Source: Polynucleobacter sp. UK-Kesae-W10 (lineage in GTDB: Bacteria; Pseudomonadota; Gammaproteobacteria; Burkholderiales; Burkholderiaceae). Taken from it: a DNA stretch of 60,255 bases. Numbering within the stretch: position 1 is the first letter of the stretch; each line of letters starts with the position of its first letter. The stretch is from contig NZ_JACVQB010000005.1 of the NCBI RefSeq assembly GCF_018881575.1, forward strand, positions 1 through 60,255, read 5' to 3'. The translations under genes were made by a program, and so were the position numbers. The notes below the pieces were generated by a model. The model had not been told where the DNA came from, made no database searches, and was given only the letters and a program-made list of their open reading frames with translations. Shown piece after piece: positions 45,841 to 57,500 of this stretch.

Positions 45841-45970
45841 TACCCTGCGAACGAAGGGTATAAAGACAGTCTAGAATCAATCATACTGACGCCCAATCAC
45901 TGAATTGATGGCCGCTTTTTATGTCAGATGAAGTGCTAACGTTGGATTTAGTAGTTTATAGGACTGTCTT
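45841..45970 (+). promoter_or_regulatory. Regulatory region with inverted repeats before the module 2 regulator
   Basis: TACCCT (45841-45846) and AGGGTA (45855-45860) form a small hairpin. AAGACAGTC (45863-45871) and GACTGTCTT (45962-45970) are perfect 9-base inverted copies separated by 90 bases, the second ending ten bases before the regulator's ATG. This arrangement suggests paired binding sites for a dimeric regulator, possibly autoregulation, but no consensus is known to me. Confidence 0.35.
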
Positions 45971-45980
45971 ATAAGTATTT

Positions 45981-46589
45981 ATGGATAAAAAATACGTTTT
46001 TTTGGTCGAAGATAACAATGAGTTGCGCTCAGATCTTGAGCGTACTTTGCGCTTTTGCGGATATATTGCCCATTCCTTTGCCGATCCTGAAGAATTTTTG
46101 AGGGAGTTCAAGCCATTGGTTCCCGCTGTGCTCGTAACTGATATGCGTATGCCGCAGCTTTCTGGTGTTGATTTGCAAGCAGATTTACTTGCCAAGGGAC
46201 ATAAGATCCCCATTATTTTCATCAGCGGCGAAAGTTCTGATGAGCAAATTATTAAGGCTATGAAAAATGGTGCATTCGACTTCCTTTTAAAGCCGTTTAG
46301 TCGAGAATCATTACTTTCTGCCGTTGAAAAAGCCATAGAGCAAGATGCGATTGTGATGATGGAGCTTATCCGTAAAACGCGCTTAGCTGAGGCGCTCAAG
46401 AAATTATCGCCACGTGAGCGCCAAGTTTTTGATTTATTAGCGAAAGGCTATGGCAATAAAGAGCTCGTCGATGAATTAGGTATTTCGCTGCCAACCGTTA
46501 AAGAATACAAATCAGAAGTGATGTACAAACTTCGTCTTCGGTCTCTTTCAGAATTGATTTCACTCAATACGTCCTTGGCGATGCTCTAG
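45981..46589 (+). CDS. Module 2 response regulator, FixJ/NarL type
   Basis: A 202-residue regulator with the same plan as the module 1 regulator. The receiver has V-E-D-N-N-E at the acidic pocket, phospho-acceptor Asp54 in T-D-M-R-M-P-Q-L-S-G, the shared segment P-I-I-F-I-S-G-E-S, and the Lys in L-K-P-F. The LuxR-type HTH begins L-S-P-R-E-R-Q-V-F-D-L-L and contains E-L-G-I-S-L-P-T-V-K-E-Y. The helix that reads DNA differs from that of the first regulator (L-S-I-E-T-V-K-Q-Y there), so the two probably bind different sites. It should receive phosphate from the kinase at 44287 and act on the tps genes downstream. Confidence 0.92.
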   Translation: MDKKYVFLVEDNNELRSDLERTLRFCGYIAHSFADPEEFLREFKPLVPAVLVTDMRMPQLSGVDLQADLLAKGHKIPIIFISGESSDEQIIKAMKNGAFDFLLKPFSRESLLSAVEKAIEQDAIVMMELIRKTRLAEALKKLSPRERQVFDLLAKGYGNKELVDELGISLPTVKEYKSEVMYKLRLRSLSELISLNTSLAML

Positions 46590-46600
46590 CATTGCTTTAT

Positions 46601-46616
46601 CCCTACGATAGTAGGG
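46601..46616 (+). terminator. Hairpin between module 2 regulator and tpsB
   Basis: CCCTAC (46601-46606), a GATA loop and GTAGGG (46611-46616) form a perfect 6-bp stem followed by TTAT. It corresponds in position to the stronger hairpin at 24521-24542 in module 1. The weak T-run makes partial termination or an attenuator more likely than a full stop. Confidence 0.55.
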
Positions 46617-46697
46617 TTATCAAACACTTTCCTAGTTGCAACAATATCGCCATTGGCAAGCAAAGAGCTCGCTATTGCCTATTTTTAATGGATACGA

Positions 46698-48446
46698 ATG
46701 AAGCTATTTTCCTTGTCTTCCCGAACGGCTTTATATATCCCGCTATTCGCAATGGGTGCGACAGCTTCCACAATGGCGTGGTCTCAAGCTGCCCCTGACG
46801 CAGGCGCATTGCAAAACCAGCTTGATTTGCAGATTCAGCGTGAATCACAGGCGCCTTTAGTGCAGCCACCAAAACCAGAGCAAAAAGCACCAAGCGAAAA
46901 CCGCGGACCCAAGATTTCTATCACACGCTTTACTTTTGAAGGTAATACACTTTTTAGTAGTAAAGAGTTAGAGCAAGTTGTAGCACCTTGGTCTAATAAA
47001 ACACTGCAAATTAGTGAGCTACAAGATGCCGCAGTAGCAATTCAAAATTTTTACTCTGTGAATCATCGTATTGCTCAGGCAGTCTTGCCTCCGCAAGAGA
47101 TTAAAGATGGCATAGTGCTGATCAAAATCTTGGAAGGCAAGATGGGCTCTGTGATTGTTGAGCCTGTCGATACAACTGGTCAGTCAAGTCAACGTTTTTC
47201 TTTAGAGCGAGCTAAGGTATATATTACCCATGGTGTGAGTGGTGAGGTCTTTATCAATACCCAGGCAACCGAGCGTGCTATGTTGTTGCTCAATGAAGTG
47301 CCCGGGGTATCTGCTACCGGTGCATTTGAGCCAGGAGATAGTGCGGGCCTGAGTAACTTTAAGGTCAAGGTATCCGATACACCCTGGTTTAGCGGCCAAG
47401 TTGCTGTTAGCAACTATGGCTCCGCTAGTACCGGCGCCGCACAGGCGATTGCCAATCTAAGCCTCAATAATCTTTCTGGAATTGGTGACCAAATCAATTT
47501 GAATGCGATTCAGTCTCAAGGCTCTGGATATATAGTGGGTAACTATATTGCCCCTATTGGCTATGACGGATGGAAAGTTGGGGTGCAAAGCTCTTATTTG
47601 CAGTATATGACGCTGCCTAATTGGAACTCTTCTACACCGTCAGCGGGTTCCGCAGCAACTTTTCAAGCAAATACTACTTATGCATTACAGCGTAGTCAAA
47701 GTGCTAACTCCACAGCAAAATTGAGTATCGAGAACCGGTCATATAACAACGTACAAACGGTCCCATACATTGCAACCTTAAGCAGTTATCAAATCACTGC
47801 TACTAATCTGAGTATCGGTGGCGATTGGGCGACTAATGAAAATGGATTCTTAAGTTATTCCGCCGGCTATGTATTGGGTCATTTAGGCATTCGTGACTTA
47901 GCCCAGTCTCAGCAGGACCAAAATGGCGTAGGTACCGCAGGCTCATATTCAAAGTGGACTTTTAACTTAAGTCACACGCAGAGCCTTTCTTTTTTAAAAG
48001 ATACCACCTGGACCAATTCCATTTATGGACAGTTTGCTAGTAAGAACTTGAACTCATCAGAGCAGATATATTTGGGTGGTGCTTATGGTTTACGCGCATA
48101 TCCAACATCACAAGGCGGCGGCTCTCAAGGCGCCATCCTATCGACTGAGCTCCTGCACCGGATTGACGAAAACTGGCAAGTTGGCGCCTTTGGTGACTTG
48201 GGCTTGGTCCAGCAGTATGTGAATCTCTACAGCGGATGGCAGGGCTTAACGAATGCCAACAATAATTACCAGTTAGGTGATGCTGGTATTACAGCGCGGT
48301 TTTCATATGAGAGGTTATTGGTGAGCGCTTCACTTGCTGCTCGCATTGGAAATAATCCTTTATATAACTCTAGCGGTCAGCAGCTCAACGTCGATAACGC
48401 CTACAAATCAGTGCAAGCTTGGGTGAGGGCATCAATTCCTTTCTAG
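46698..48446 (+). CDS. Module 2 two-partner secretion transporter (TpsB; FhaC/ShlB family)
   Basis: A 582-residue outer membrane transporter closely related to that at 24598. The signal peptide ends near A-W-S-Q-A (about residue 31). D-A-G-A-L-Q then begins a Gln/Pro-rich linker, followed by a POTRA domain (about 73-150, I-T-R-F-T-F-E-G-N-T to K-I-L-E-G-K-M-G). The barrel includes S-N-Y-G-S-A-S-T-G-A-A-Q, L-N-N-L-S-G-I-G-D-Q and loop-6 L-R-A-Y-P near 465, and ends in P-F. Long stretches are identical to the module 1 transporter, so it arose by duplication. Here 133 bases separate it from tpsA2, unlike the coupled overlap in module 1. Confidence 0.93.
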   Translation: MKLFSLSSRTALYIPLFAMGATASTMAWSQAAPDAGALQNQLDLQIQRESQAPLVQPPKPEQKAPSENRGPKISITRFTFEGNTLFSSKELEQVVAPWSNKTLQISELQDAAVAIQNFYSVNHRIAQAVLPPQEIKDGIVLIKILEGKMGSVIVEPVDTTGQSSQRFSLERAKVYITHGVSGEVFINTQATERAMLLLNEVPGVSATGAFEPGDSAGLSNFKVKVSDTPWFSGQVAVSNYGSASTGAAQAIANLSLNNLSGIGDQINLNAIQSQGSGYIVGNYIAPIGYDGWKVGVQSSYLQYMTLPNWNSSTPSAGSAATFQANTTYALQRSQSANSTAKLSIENRSYNNVQTVPYIATLSSYQITATNLSIGGDWATNENGFLSYSAGYVLGHLGIRDLAQSQQDQNGVGTAGSYSKWTFNLSHTQSLSFLKDTTWTNSIYGQFASKNLNSSEQIYLGGAYGLRAYPTSQGGGSQGAILSTELLHRIDENWQVGAFGDLGLVQQYVNLYSGWQGLTNANNNYQLGDAGITARFSYERLLVSASLAARIGNNPLYNSSGQQLNVDNAYKSVQAWVRASIPF

Positions 48447-48579
48447 GAAAAACTAGGCAAGTTGAGCCATTCACAGTCGTATTACAAAAAATTTCACCAA
48501 TCCCTCCGATCGACGGGTTGAGGGTAACCACTAAGTTCTGAATAATCCAACCTTATCAATTTAATTTGGGGCATTCCCT

Positions 48580-51500
48580 TTGACTAACGCTTCCCGCAAT
48601 TTGGGGATTTCTTTCTTGCTAAGTAAGAAACATGCACATCGCAATGATGGTCATGGTGTTGGCGTTCGCAAAACAGTTATTGCGGGCATGGTACTGAGTG
48701 CTTCATTGCTTGCTGTGCCAAGTGCCTTTGCTGCTCCAGCTGCCAACGCTCTACCGACCAACGGTCAAGTGGTCGCAGGGCAAGCTAGTATTAATCAAGC
48801 TGGCAATGTTATGAATATCAATCAGAGCACACAACGTGCTGTGATTAATTGGGATAGCTTTAACGTCGGCAAAAATGCCACAGTGAACTTTAACCAACCC
48901 AATGCTAATAGTTCAACGCTCAATCGAGTGAACGGTGCAAGCAAATCCATGATCGATGGAGCTATCCGATCTAATGGCCAAGTGATTTTTGTGAATCCTA
49001 ATGGCGTTGTGTTTGGTAAAGGTGCAGAAGTAAACACTGGTGGTTTAGTTGCCACTACGATGGATATTAAAGATTCTGATTACATGTCTGGAAAAATGAA
49101 ATTTTCTGGGGGTGAATCTGGAAAAGTAATTAATAAAGGCACGATTACTGCTAATGGCGTTAATGGCTATATTGCATTAATGGCGCCAGAGGTAAGAAAT
49201 CAAGGAATTTTAATTGCCAATATTGCTAACTCAAATTCAATTGCATTAGTTTCTGGAACAAAAGTCACATTATCTTTTAACGGCAGCCAATTAACTGATG
49301 TTACTGTTGATGCTTCTGCTATTAATAGTTTAGTTAGTAATAAACATGCGATTATTACTAACGGTGGTCAAATTATTATTGCTGCAAATGCTGCTTCTAA
49401 TTTAAAAGCCTCCGTGATTAATAACACCGGCACGATTAATTCAGATTCGATTACTACATCAGGCGGCAAAGTATTTTTAACTGCCGGCACAGTAAATCAA
49501 AGTGGTGCTGTGAGTGCAAATTCAGAAACTCAAAATGCTGGCCAAGTAGTTATTTCGGGTAATCAAATTAAGCTCAATGAGAGCTCTAAAACGACTGCAA
49601 CGGGTGCTACATCAGGCGGTCAAATTCTCATTGGTAAAACAAATGCAAATACTGCGCAAAGCCAAGTAAATGCTGATGTTGTAGCTGTTGCTAAAGGCGC
49701 AATTGTTGATGCCTCAGCTACCAAAAACGGTAACGGTGGTTCCATTTCCATTTGGTCGCAAGTGCAAACGATGGTTGCTGGCACGCTCAAAGCAATGGGC
49801 GGCGCTATTAGCGGTAATGGTGGCAACATCGATACCAGCTCTGCAAAAACAGTCACTTACGGTAGTTCTTTAGTTGTTGATACCACTGCGCCCCATGGCA
49901 AAACCGGTAACTGGACGACTGATCCGCTAACGATCATCATTGATTCAAGCAATGCGAGCGTGCTTTCTAATGCACTGAACACAACGAACGTTACTTTAGA
50001 TGCCACAGCAGCAACTTGCGGCATAGTTGCGTGCACGCAAAGTAGTACCCCTGTCATTACCTTCTTGGCTGATGTGTATTCCGCTAATCCATTGACCAGT
50101 CTGTACCTCAATGCCCAAGGTGGGTCTATTAATGTGAACAGCAATGTCACAGCAGGGACTGTCTATGCAGTGGCGCAAACGATCAACATCAATGGGTCGC
50201 TTAATACCAATGGTGGATCTAATTCGAGCATCTACTTAGCTGGTGCGATCATTAATATTCTGGGTAATATTAATTCGAACGGTAATAGCAATAACAATAC
50301 AAGCTCAAGTAATTTAAATTCTGCAAATATCGTTACAGCAAACAATCGCCGTAATAGCATGAATGGCCAAAATGGCTTAACTGCTGATAACACGATTTAC
50401 ACTTCAAATGGCGGTGCTATTAATATCATCGCTAGCGGCGATATTAATATCGGTAGCAATACAAATGCGACAAGTTATATTTCTGCTAATGGTCAAAATG
50501 GTGGCTCAATTAATATTGTTTCCGTAAACGGTAATGTTAATAACTACGGTATCGTAGATGCGGTCGGCCAAAATAATCTTGGCGGCGCCATTACATTAAC
50601 GGCCCAAAATACCAATACCTTTAATGGCGCACTCATTGCTGCTGATGGATATACCCAGGGTGGGGTAATTCAGATTGGTATTGCCAATGGTGTGGGTTCA
50701 GGTTCTACTTTAGCCCCCCCTTCTATTAACTCCCAAGTTGCTACTTTATTAGCAGCGGTTAATTTCACACCATCAAGCAATATTCTCTCAAGTAATACCT
50801 CTTTAGATAACGCCACAGTTATCACAGCGAATGCAGCAAGTAGTAATTCAAGTTCCACCCCTCAAGTAGTTCTCAATTCTCAAGCTGGCCAGATTTACGT
50901 TGCCGGCAACAATTTCCTAAACACTGCAGCAACTATTCAAGCCAATGCCGATAACGGTGGTTTGATCATCCTCAGCTCCCCAGCGGGTACTTACCAAAAT
51001 ACGGGTTACGTCCAAACCAATGGCGGAGCAGGGCTAGGCGGTACGATTGCTCAGTCAGGCCTTATCAGCACCAGCCTCATTGGCGCAACATTAGAAGCCA
51101 ATGGCCAACAAGGCGGCGGCAACATCATCACCGGTCGCGACTTCCAAGCAAGTCCTCTTCCAGGTAGCGTAGCGCAAGATGCGCTTCTACCAAGTCTGTC
51201 TTCAGTAGTTACTGTTCCAACTTCCCAGCTAACTACAGTGGATGCCAATAGCATCATCTCAGCAAATGCAATAACTAGCGGCAATGGCGGCAATGTTTTG
51301 GTGTGGGGTGATAACCTCGCGGCATACGGAACCTTCAATGCACAGGCATTGGGTACAAGCGGCAACGGTGGCCTGATTGAAACCTCAGGCAATCAGCTTA
51401 TTCTTAATTCGATCGCAATTAGCGCTTCATCACAAAATGGGCTTGCGGGCACTTGGTTGTTAGATCCTTATGATGTGACCATTGCGGCTAGTGGCGCTTC

Positions 51501-54500
51501 TGGGACTGCTTATTCAGCAACCTTTACTGCTGGCGCTACAAGTACGATTTTGGCTAGCGCTATTAACTCTTCATTAACTGGTGGTACCAGCGTTAGTATT
51601 TCTACTGGTTCGTCTAGTGCCAACACCATTTTCGTTAATAGCGCCATCTCAGCTACAACAGGTTCTGCAACCTTAACTTTGACTGGCGGCACAATCAACA
51701 TCGCTGCCAATATCACAACTGCTGGCAGCCAGACATACACTGGTGCAGTGGTTATTAATAATGCTTCAGGCATCACCCTGACAACCACCAATAGCGCAGT
51801 TAGTTTTAGCTCCACTGTGGATAGCTATACCAGTACAAACAATGCGTTAACAATTTCCTCAGGAAGTGGTGCGGTATCTTTTGGCGGTAATGTTGGTACA
51901 ACCACCGCCCTGGGGTCACTCTCAATTACGGGTGTCAGTGGTAATGCAACTGGGCAGACCACTACACTAAGTGGCAATGTCACAACTACTGGTCTTCAAA
52001 GTTATGGCGGAAATCTCACGCTTACTGGCTCAGCAATTGCACTTAATACAACCAATAGCGCTGTGACAGTTACAGGTAATGTAGTTACAAATGGATCTAG
52101 CTTCTTACTTCAATACAACTTACTGCAAATACTTGATGGTGGTAGTTATATTTTTGACGGCGTTACTTTTACCAATCCTAGTGCAAGTACAACTTATACC
52201 AATCAAACTCTTGGGACAACTTCAGCAACGCTTTCTTATTCTGGTAGTACAAGCGGTAGTTATAGCATTCTGACTTACAACTACTCTTTTAATCCCAATG
52301 GCACTTTTACGAATTCACAATATTTGGTTGTGGGTGGCGGTGGCATGGGTAATGGTTTGCTCGGCGGCGGCGGCGGTGGCGGTGGCGGCGTATTGTCTGG
52401 TTCAGTAAATTTAACTTCAATTGCTTACAGCATTACTGTCGGCGCAGGTGGATCTTCAGCTAGAAACGTCCCCACAAGTGGTCCAGTTGGATACTGGGAT
52501 CATGATTTGGGCATCAGCGGAAATCCCAGCTCTATTGGTGGAGGTTTATCAGTCACCGCTTTAGGTGGATATGGCGGCACCGATTACATACCTGGCTCTA
52601 ACGGTGCATCGGGATCTAACATAGGTGGTGCTGGGGCCAATTGGGGTGTTGGTATTTTGTACAACGCATCAAATATTGGCTTAGGTAGTAAAACTTGTTC
52701 CCCATGTAATTCTCCGGGCCTATCTACAGCTACTACTTCTGGCGGTGGCGGTGGCTCTGGTGGCAATGGTTCTGGAGTGAATGGCGGCCCAGGCGTTGCC
52801 TCTAGTATCACTGGTCAAACAGTTTATTACGGCGGCGGGGGTTCAGCTACTGGTGGAACAGCATCTGGCGGTGGTGGTACAGGGGGAAGTAGTCCAACAG
52901 CCGGTCAAGCAAATACCGGTGGCGGTGGTGGTGGAGGTAATGGTAAGAATGGTGCATATGGCGGTTCTGGTGTTGTAATGCTTGGGTTTGGTACTTTGTA
53001 CCCAGCCCTTCCGACATCCCTAACCATCAACTCTGGTTCTGGCCAAGTTTCCATTGGCGGTACTGTCACTGGCTTACCAAATCTAACGATTAACTCTAGC
53101 AATTCTGCCAACATTATTAGCGGCGTGATTTCTACGGCGACTAATCTCATTAAAACTTGTACCGGTACCTGTACGCCAGTTGCGGTCACAGCAACAAATG
53201 CTAATTCGGTTAACGGCACCTTAATTCTTGCAGCAAACAATACTTACACAGGTACCACTACCATTACAAGTGGAACAATTCAAATTGGTAATGGCGGCAC
53301 TACTGGTTCAATTGGAGTGGGCGCACTCTCTAATAGTGGCAATTTTGCTTTTGGCTTTAGTAATAATCAGAGCTGGACAACAGCGCTTGCATGCGCATCA
53401 GCAACTACTTGTTCGATTTCGCAAAATGGTTCTGGCACTGAAACACTGACTGCAAGCAATACATTTACTGGTACAACATTTATTACCAATGGGACGCTTG
53501 CTTTAACTGGTACTGGTTCAATTGCTACTTCAGCAGGTGTGATTACGAGTAATGGTGGTAGCTTCGATATCAGCGGCACAACAACCGGCGCTTCAATTGT
53601 AAGTCTTGCAGGCCCAAGTACTAGCACAGCTGTGTTGGGTGGAAAAATACTAACGATCACTAATGCAAATGACACATTCAATGGGGTTATCAGCGGCACC
53701 GGAGGTTCGGTAGTCTTATCTGCTGGTACCTTTACCTTCGCTGGAGCCAACACCTACTCTGGCGGCACCACATTGAATGGCGGCACTGCATTTCTTGGCT
53801 CTGGTAGCGGCGCAAATACTGGCTTAGGCTCTGGAACGGTCAATATCAATTCTGGATCCACTTTATTGACTGATGGTTCTTCTTTAGGCAACGCGTTAGT
53901 CTTAAATGGTGGCACCTTGCAAGGTACCAATATTCAGGGTCAAACATGGAATGGCAATATCTCAGTCACGTCTGCATCGACTATCAATGCTAATGCCTCG
54001 CCGATCTATCTAAATGGCGTCATTTCAGGAAGTAGTGCGCTGTCTGTTTCTGGGGGTGGATCCGTCATCTTGACTGGCTCTACAAGTAATACTTATTCTG
54101 GAACAATCACCATTAATAGTGGTTCATCAGTACAGGTGGGTAATGCTGCTACAAGCGGAAACTTAGGTAGCGCCATACTAGCTAATAATGGCAATTTAAT
54201 CTTTAACCGTAATGATGCAATTATAGTAAGCAACAACATTAGCGGATCTGGCTCAGTAATCCAAAATGGATCTGGAGCATTAACACTATCCGGTGCAAGC
54301 AATTTCAATACCTATAGTGGTGGCACTGTAATTAACGCCGGAACACTGAAGTTGGGCTCTGACTTCACGGTAACCACTTCTGCGGTGACATCATCACCTG
54401 TTGGCACTGGTAATGTGACGATTAATGCAGGCGGCATCCTAGATTTGAATGGTCATAATTTTGGTGGCAATGCTCAAACAAGCAATTTACCAACAATTAT

Positions 54501-57500
54501 TCTGTCTGGTACAGGTGTTGGTTCTAATCAAGCCCTATTAATTAATAGCAGCACTACCACGTCCGTTACTGAATATGTGCCAATTACTTTATCGAATAGT
54601 TTTGCGAGCCCTGGAACTCTTACCGATGTAATTGCCCAAAAAACAGGTAATCAAACATTAACAATCGCTGGTGTAGTAGGAGATGGCGCTGGTGCTAATA
54701 CAGTTGGCTTGCAGGTTGGTAATACTGGCTATGCGGGAACTGTTATTTTCACTGGTGCCAATACCTACGCTGGTGGTACTACGATTGGAAGCGGGGCTAC
54801 TTTAAAAGTATCTTCCGGTGGTACTAGTGGGTCTAATCTTTCAGTAGGTGATGTCACGCTGAATAGTGGAACTTTAATTGATTCAACCACGAGCACCATT
54901 GGAAATAATTTCATTCTGGGTAATGGTACAAATGAAATTGGTGCTGCCGCAAATCAGACCGCAACGATCAGTGGCGGTGTAACTGCAAATGGAGCAACTC
55001 CTTTAAATATTGGCGATACGACAAACACAGGTAATGTCATATTTTCTGGATTAAGTATTACTAGCCTCTCGAATTTCCCTGGAGGTATCTCCAATAATGG
55101 CGGTACTGGCATTCTTATCGCGCTTGATGTTTATACGGGAGCCAATGGTGGCTTGTGGTCTACGGCATCCAATTGGAGCCTTGGTATTGCGCCGATATCA
55201 TTGATCTTAAGCTCACGAGCTATCTTTAAAGTTCAGATTAATAGTTTAAGTTCGGTGAACTACGATACGGCTGCCACGCAATCGATCTCTGACAATATCG
55301 TTAATAACGGAAGTATTACTTTTGTTAATGGCGCAAGCGTCATTCTCTCTGGCAATATTTCCGGAGTAGGTACGATTACGCAAAGCGGATCAGGTGTTGT
55401 TACTTTGTCCGGTGCCAATACCTATAACGGTGTCACCACAATTTCTAGTGGTACTTTGGCTGCTAAAAGTGCTACAGCCTTAGGCTCTGGGTTGGTATCG
55501 ATTGGCGCCAATAGCACTCTGGATCTGCGTTATCCAGGTACTGTAACCCTGGGCTCGCTCAGCATGGACCCATCAGCAACGATCACTAATTCTACGAATA
55601 ATTCTGGATTGACAGTATTGGGTGCCAGCTCTATTGGAAACTCGGTTACTACAAATGCCGCACAAAATTATTTAGGCGCCAACTTAATTGTCTCTAATGC
55701 AGTTTTAAATACCACCAATGCTAGCGTGAGTTTTGGCTCTACTTTAGATAGTTCAGTAAGTAACTATGCTTTAACTATCAACCCAGGAAATGGAGCGGTG
55801 ACTTTCGGAAGCACCGTCGGCGGTGTCACGCCATTAAGCGCATTAACTGTCACGGGAGCAACTGGTCAAAATACATTCTTAAATGCTGACGTTAATACCA
55901 CGGGGAATCAAAGTTATGGAGGTAACCTTGTTTTAAATGGTGTAGCCATCAATCTAAACTCAACCCAGAATGGTTCCGTCAGTGTTGCTGGATCAGTTAC
56001 AACGACTGGGACAGGATTTGCGCTGTCATATAACCTTCTTCAGCTACTTGGCGGCGGAGCATATATTTATGACGGCGGTAGTTTTACTGCTACAGGAACT
56101 CCTGTCAATTTAGGGGGTGCAACTTTAAGTTGGAACGGAACTAATTATGTTTTCACACCTTTAACTACTTACGCGAATGCTAGCTATTTGGTTGTGGGTG
56201 GCGGCGGCATGGGTAATGGTAGCGCCAGCGGTGGCGGCGGTGGCGGTGGCGGCGTATTGTATGGTTCAACAAATTTAACTTCAATTGCTTACAGCATTAC
56301 TGTTGGCGCGGGTGGATCTGTAGTTGGATATTGGGGTCACGATAATGGCGTCGGCGGAAGTCGCAGCTCTATTGGTGGAGGTTTATCAGTCACCGCCTTA
56401 GGTGGATATGGCGGCTCTGATACCGGCCTTCTTTACTATGGTTTCTCGGGATCAAACTTTGGAGGCGTTGGATATGGAGTGACAACTGCATACACCAGCT
56501 CAAATGCTGGGGTAGGTACTTGTATACCTTGTAACTCTTCAGGTCTTGGCACCGCCAATAGCGCGGGTGGCGGTGGCGGTTCAGGCGGTAATGGCTCCCT
56601 GACAAATGGTGGCCCAGGTCTTGCCTCTGACATCACAGGTCAAACGGTTTATTACGGCGGCGGGGGTTCAGCTGCTGGTGGAACAGCATCTGGCGGCGGC
56701 GGTATAGGTGGAAGTAGTCCAACAGCTGGTCAAGCCAACACCGGTGGTGGCGGCGGCGGTAATAGCGCTGGTAATGGCGCCTTTGGTGGCTCTGGTGTTG
56801 TCATGCTTGGTTACGGCGTTGCTCCTCCTTCCTATTTAACTACGCTGTCAGTGAATACAGGCAGTGGTGCTGTCACTATTGGTGGCGGCGTTAATCTAGG
56901 TAGCATCACCATTAATTCCAGCAATGCTGCAAATAGTATTACTGGTGCAGTCACTGGATCAACAAGCGTCACTAAAACTTGTACTGGAGCATGTGTACCA
57001 GTGACAGTAAGCAGTACTAATGCAAATTCAGTCAATGGCACTTTGGTGCTTGCGGCGAATAATACCTACACTGGTACTACAACCATTACTCAAGGAACCA
57101 TTCAGTTTGGTAATGGGGGTACTACAGGATCCATTGGTAGTGGTGCAGTAACAAATAACGGTAATCTTGCTTTTAACCTCTCCACTACACAGAACTACAC
57201 CATTGGATTTACTGGGGCTGGTGCCATTACACAAATGGGATCCGGGGCTTTAAATCTTTCGGGATCTTCGCAGGGTAGTTTATTTATTAATGCTGGAACC
57301 TTGTCTCCTGGCACCCTGAATTCTAGTAATGCAATTATTGTGAATGGCGGTACATTGGCGCTTGGCAGCGTTTCACAAACATCTGGCGCAGTCTATATAG
57401 GTGCAAACGGTGGTGCAATTTCTGGAACAGGCGTTTTAACTGCCCCTAGCTATAGCTTTGCCAATAACAGCAATGTAACTATTTCCGAATCATTGGCCGG

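Noticed and set aside
26606..57234. Many minus-strand open frames inside the two tpsA genes
   Set aside because: They are rich in Pro, Val, Leu and Ala because they mirror Gly/Thr/Asn-rich coding on the other strand, have no ribosome-binding sites and resemble no known proteins.
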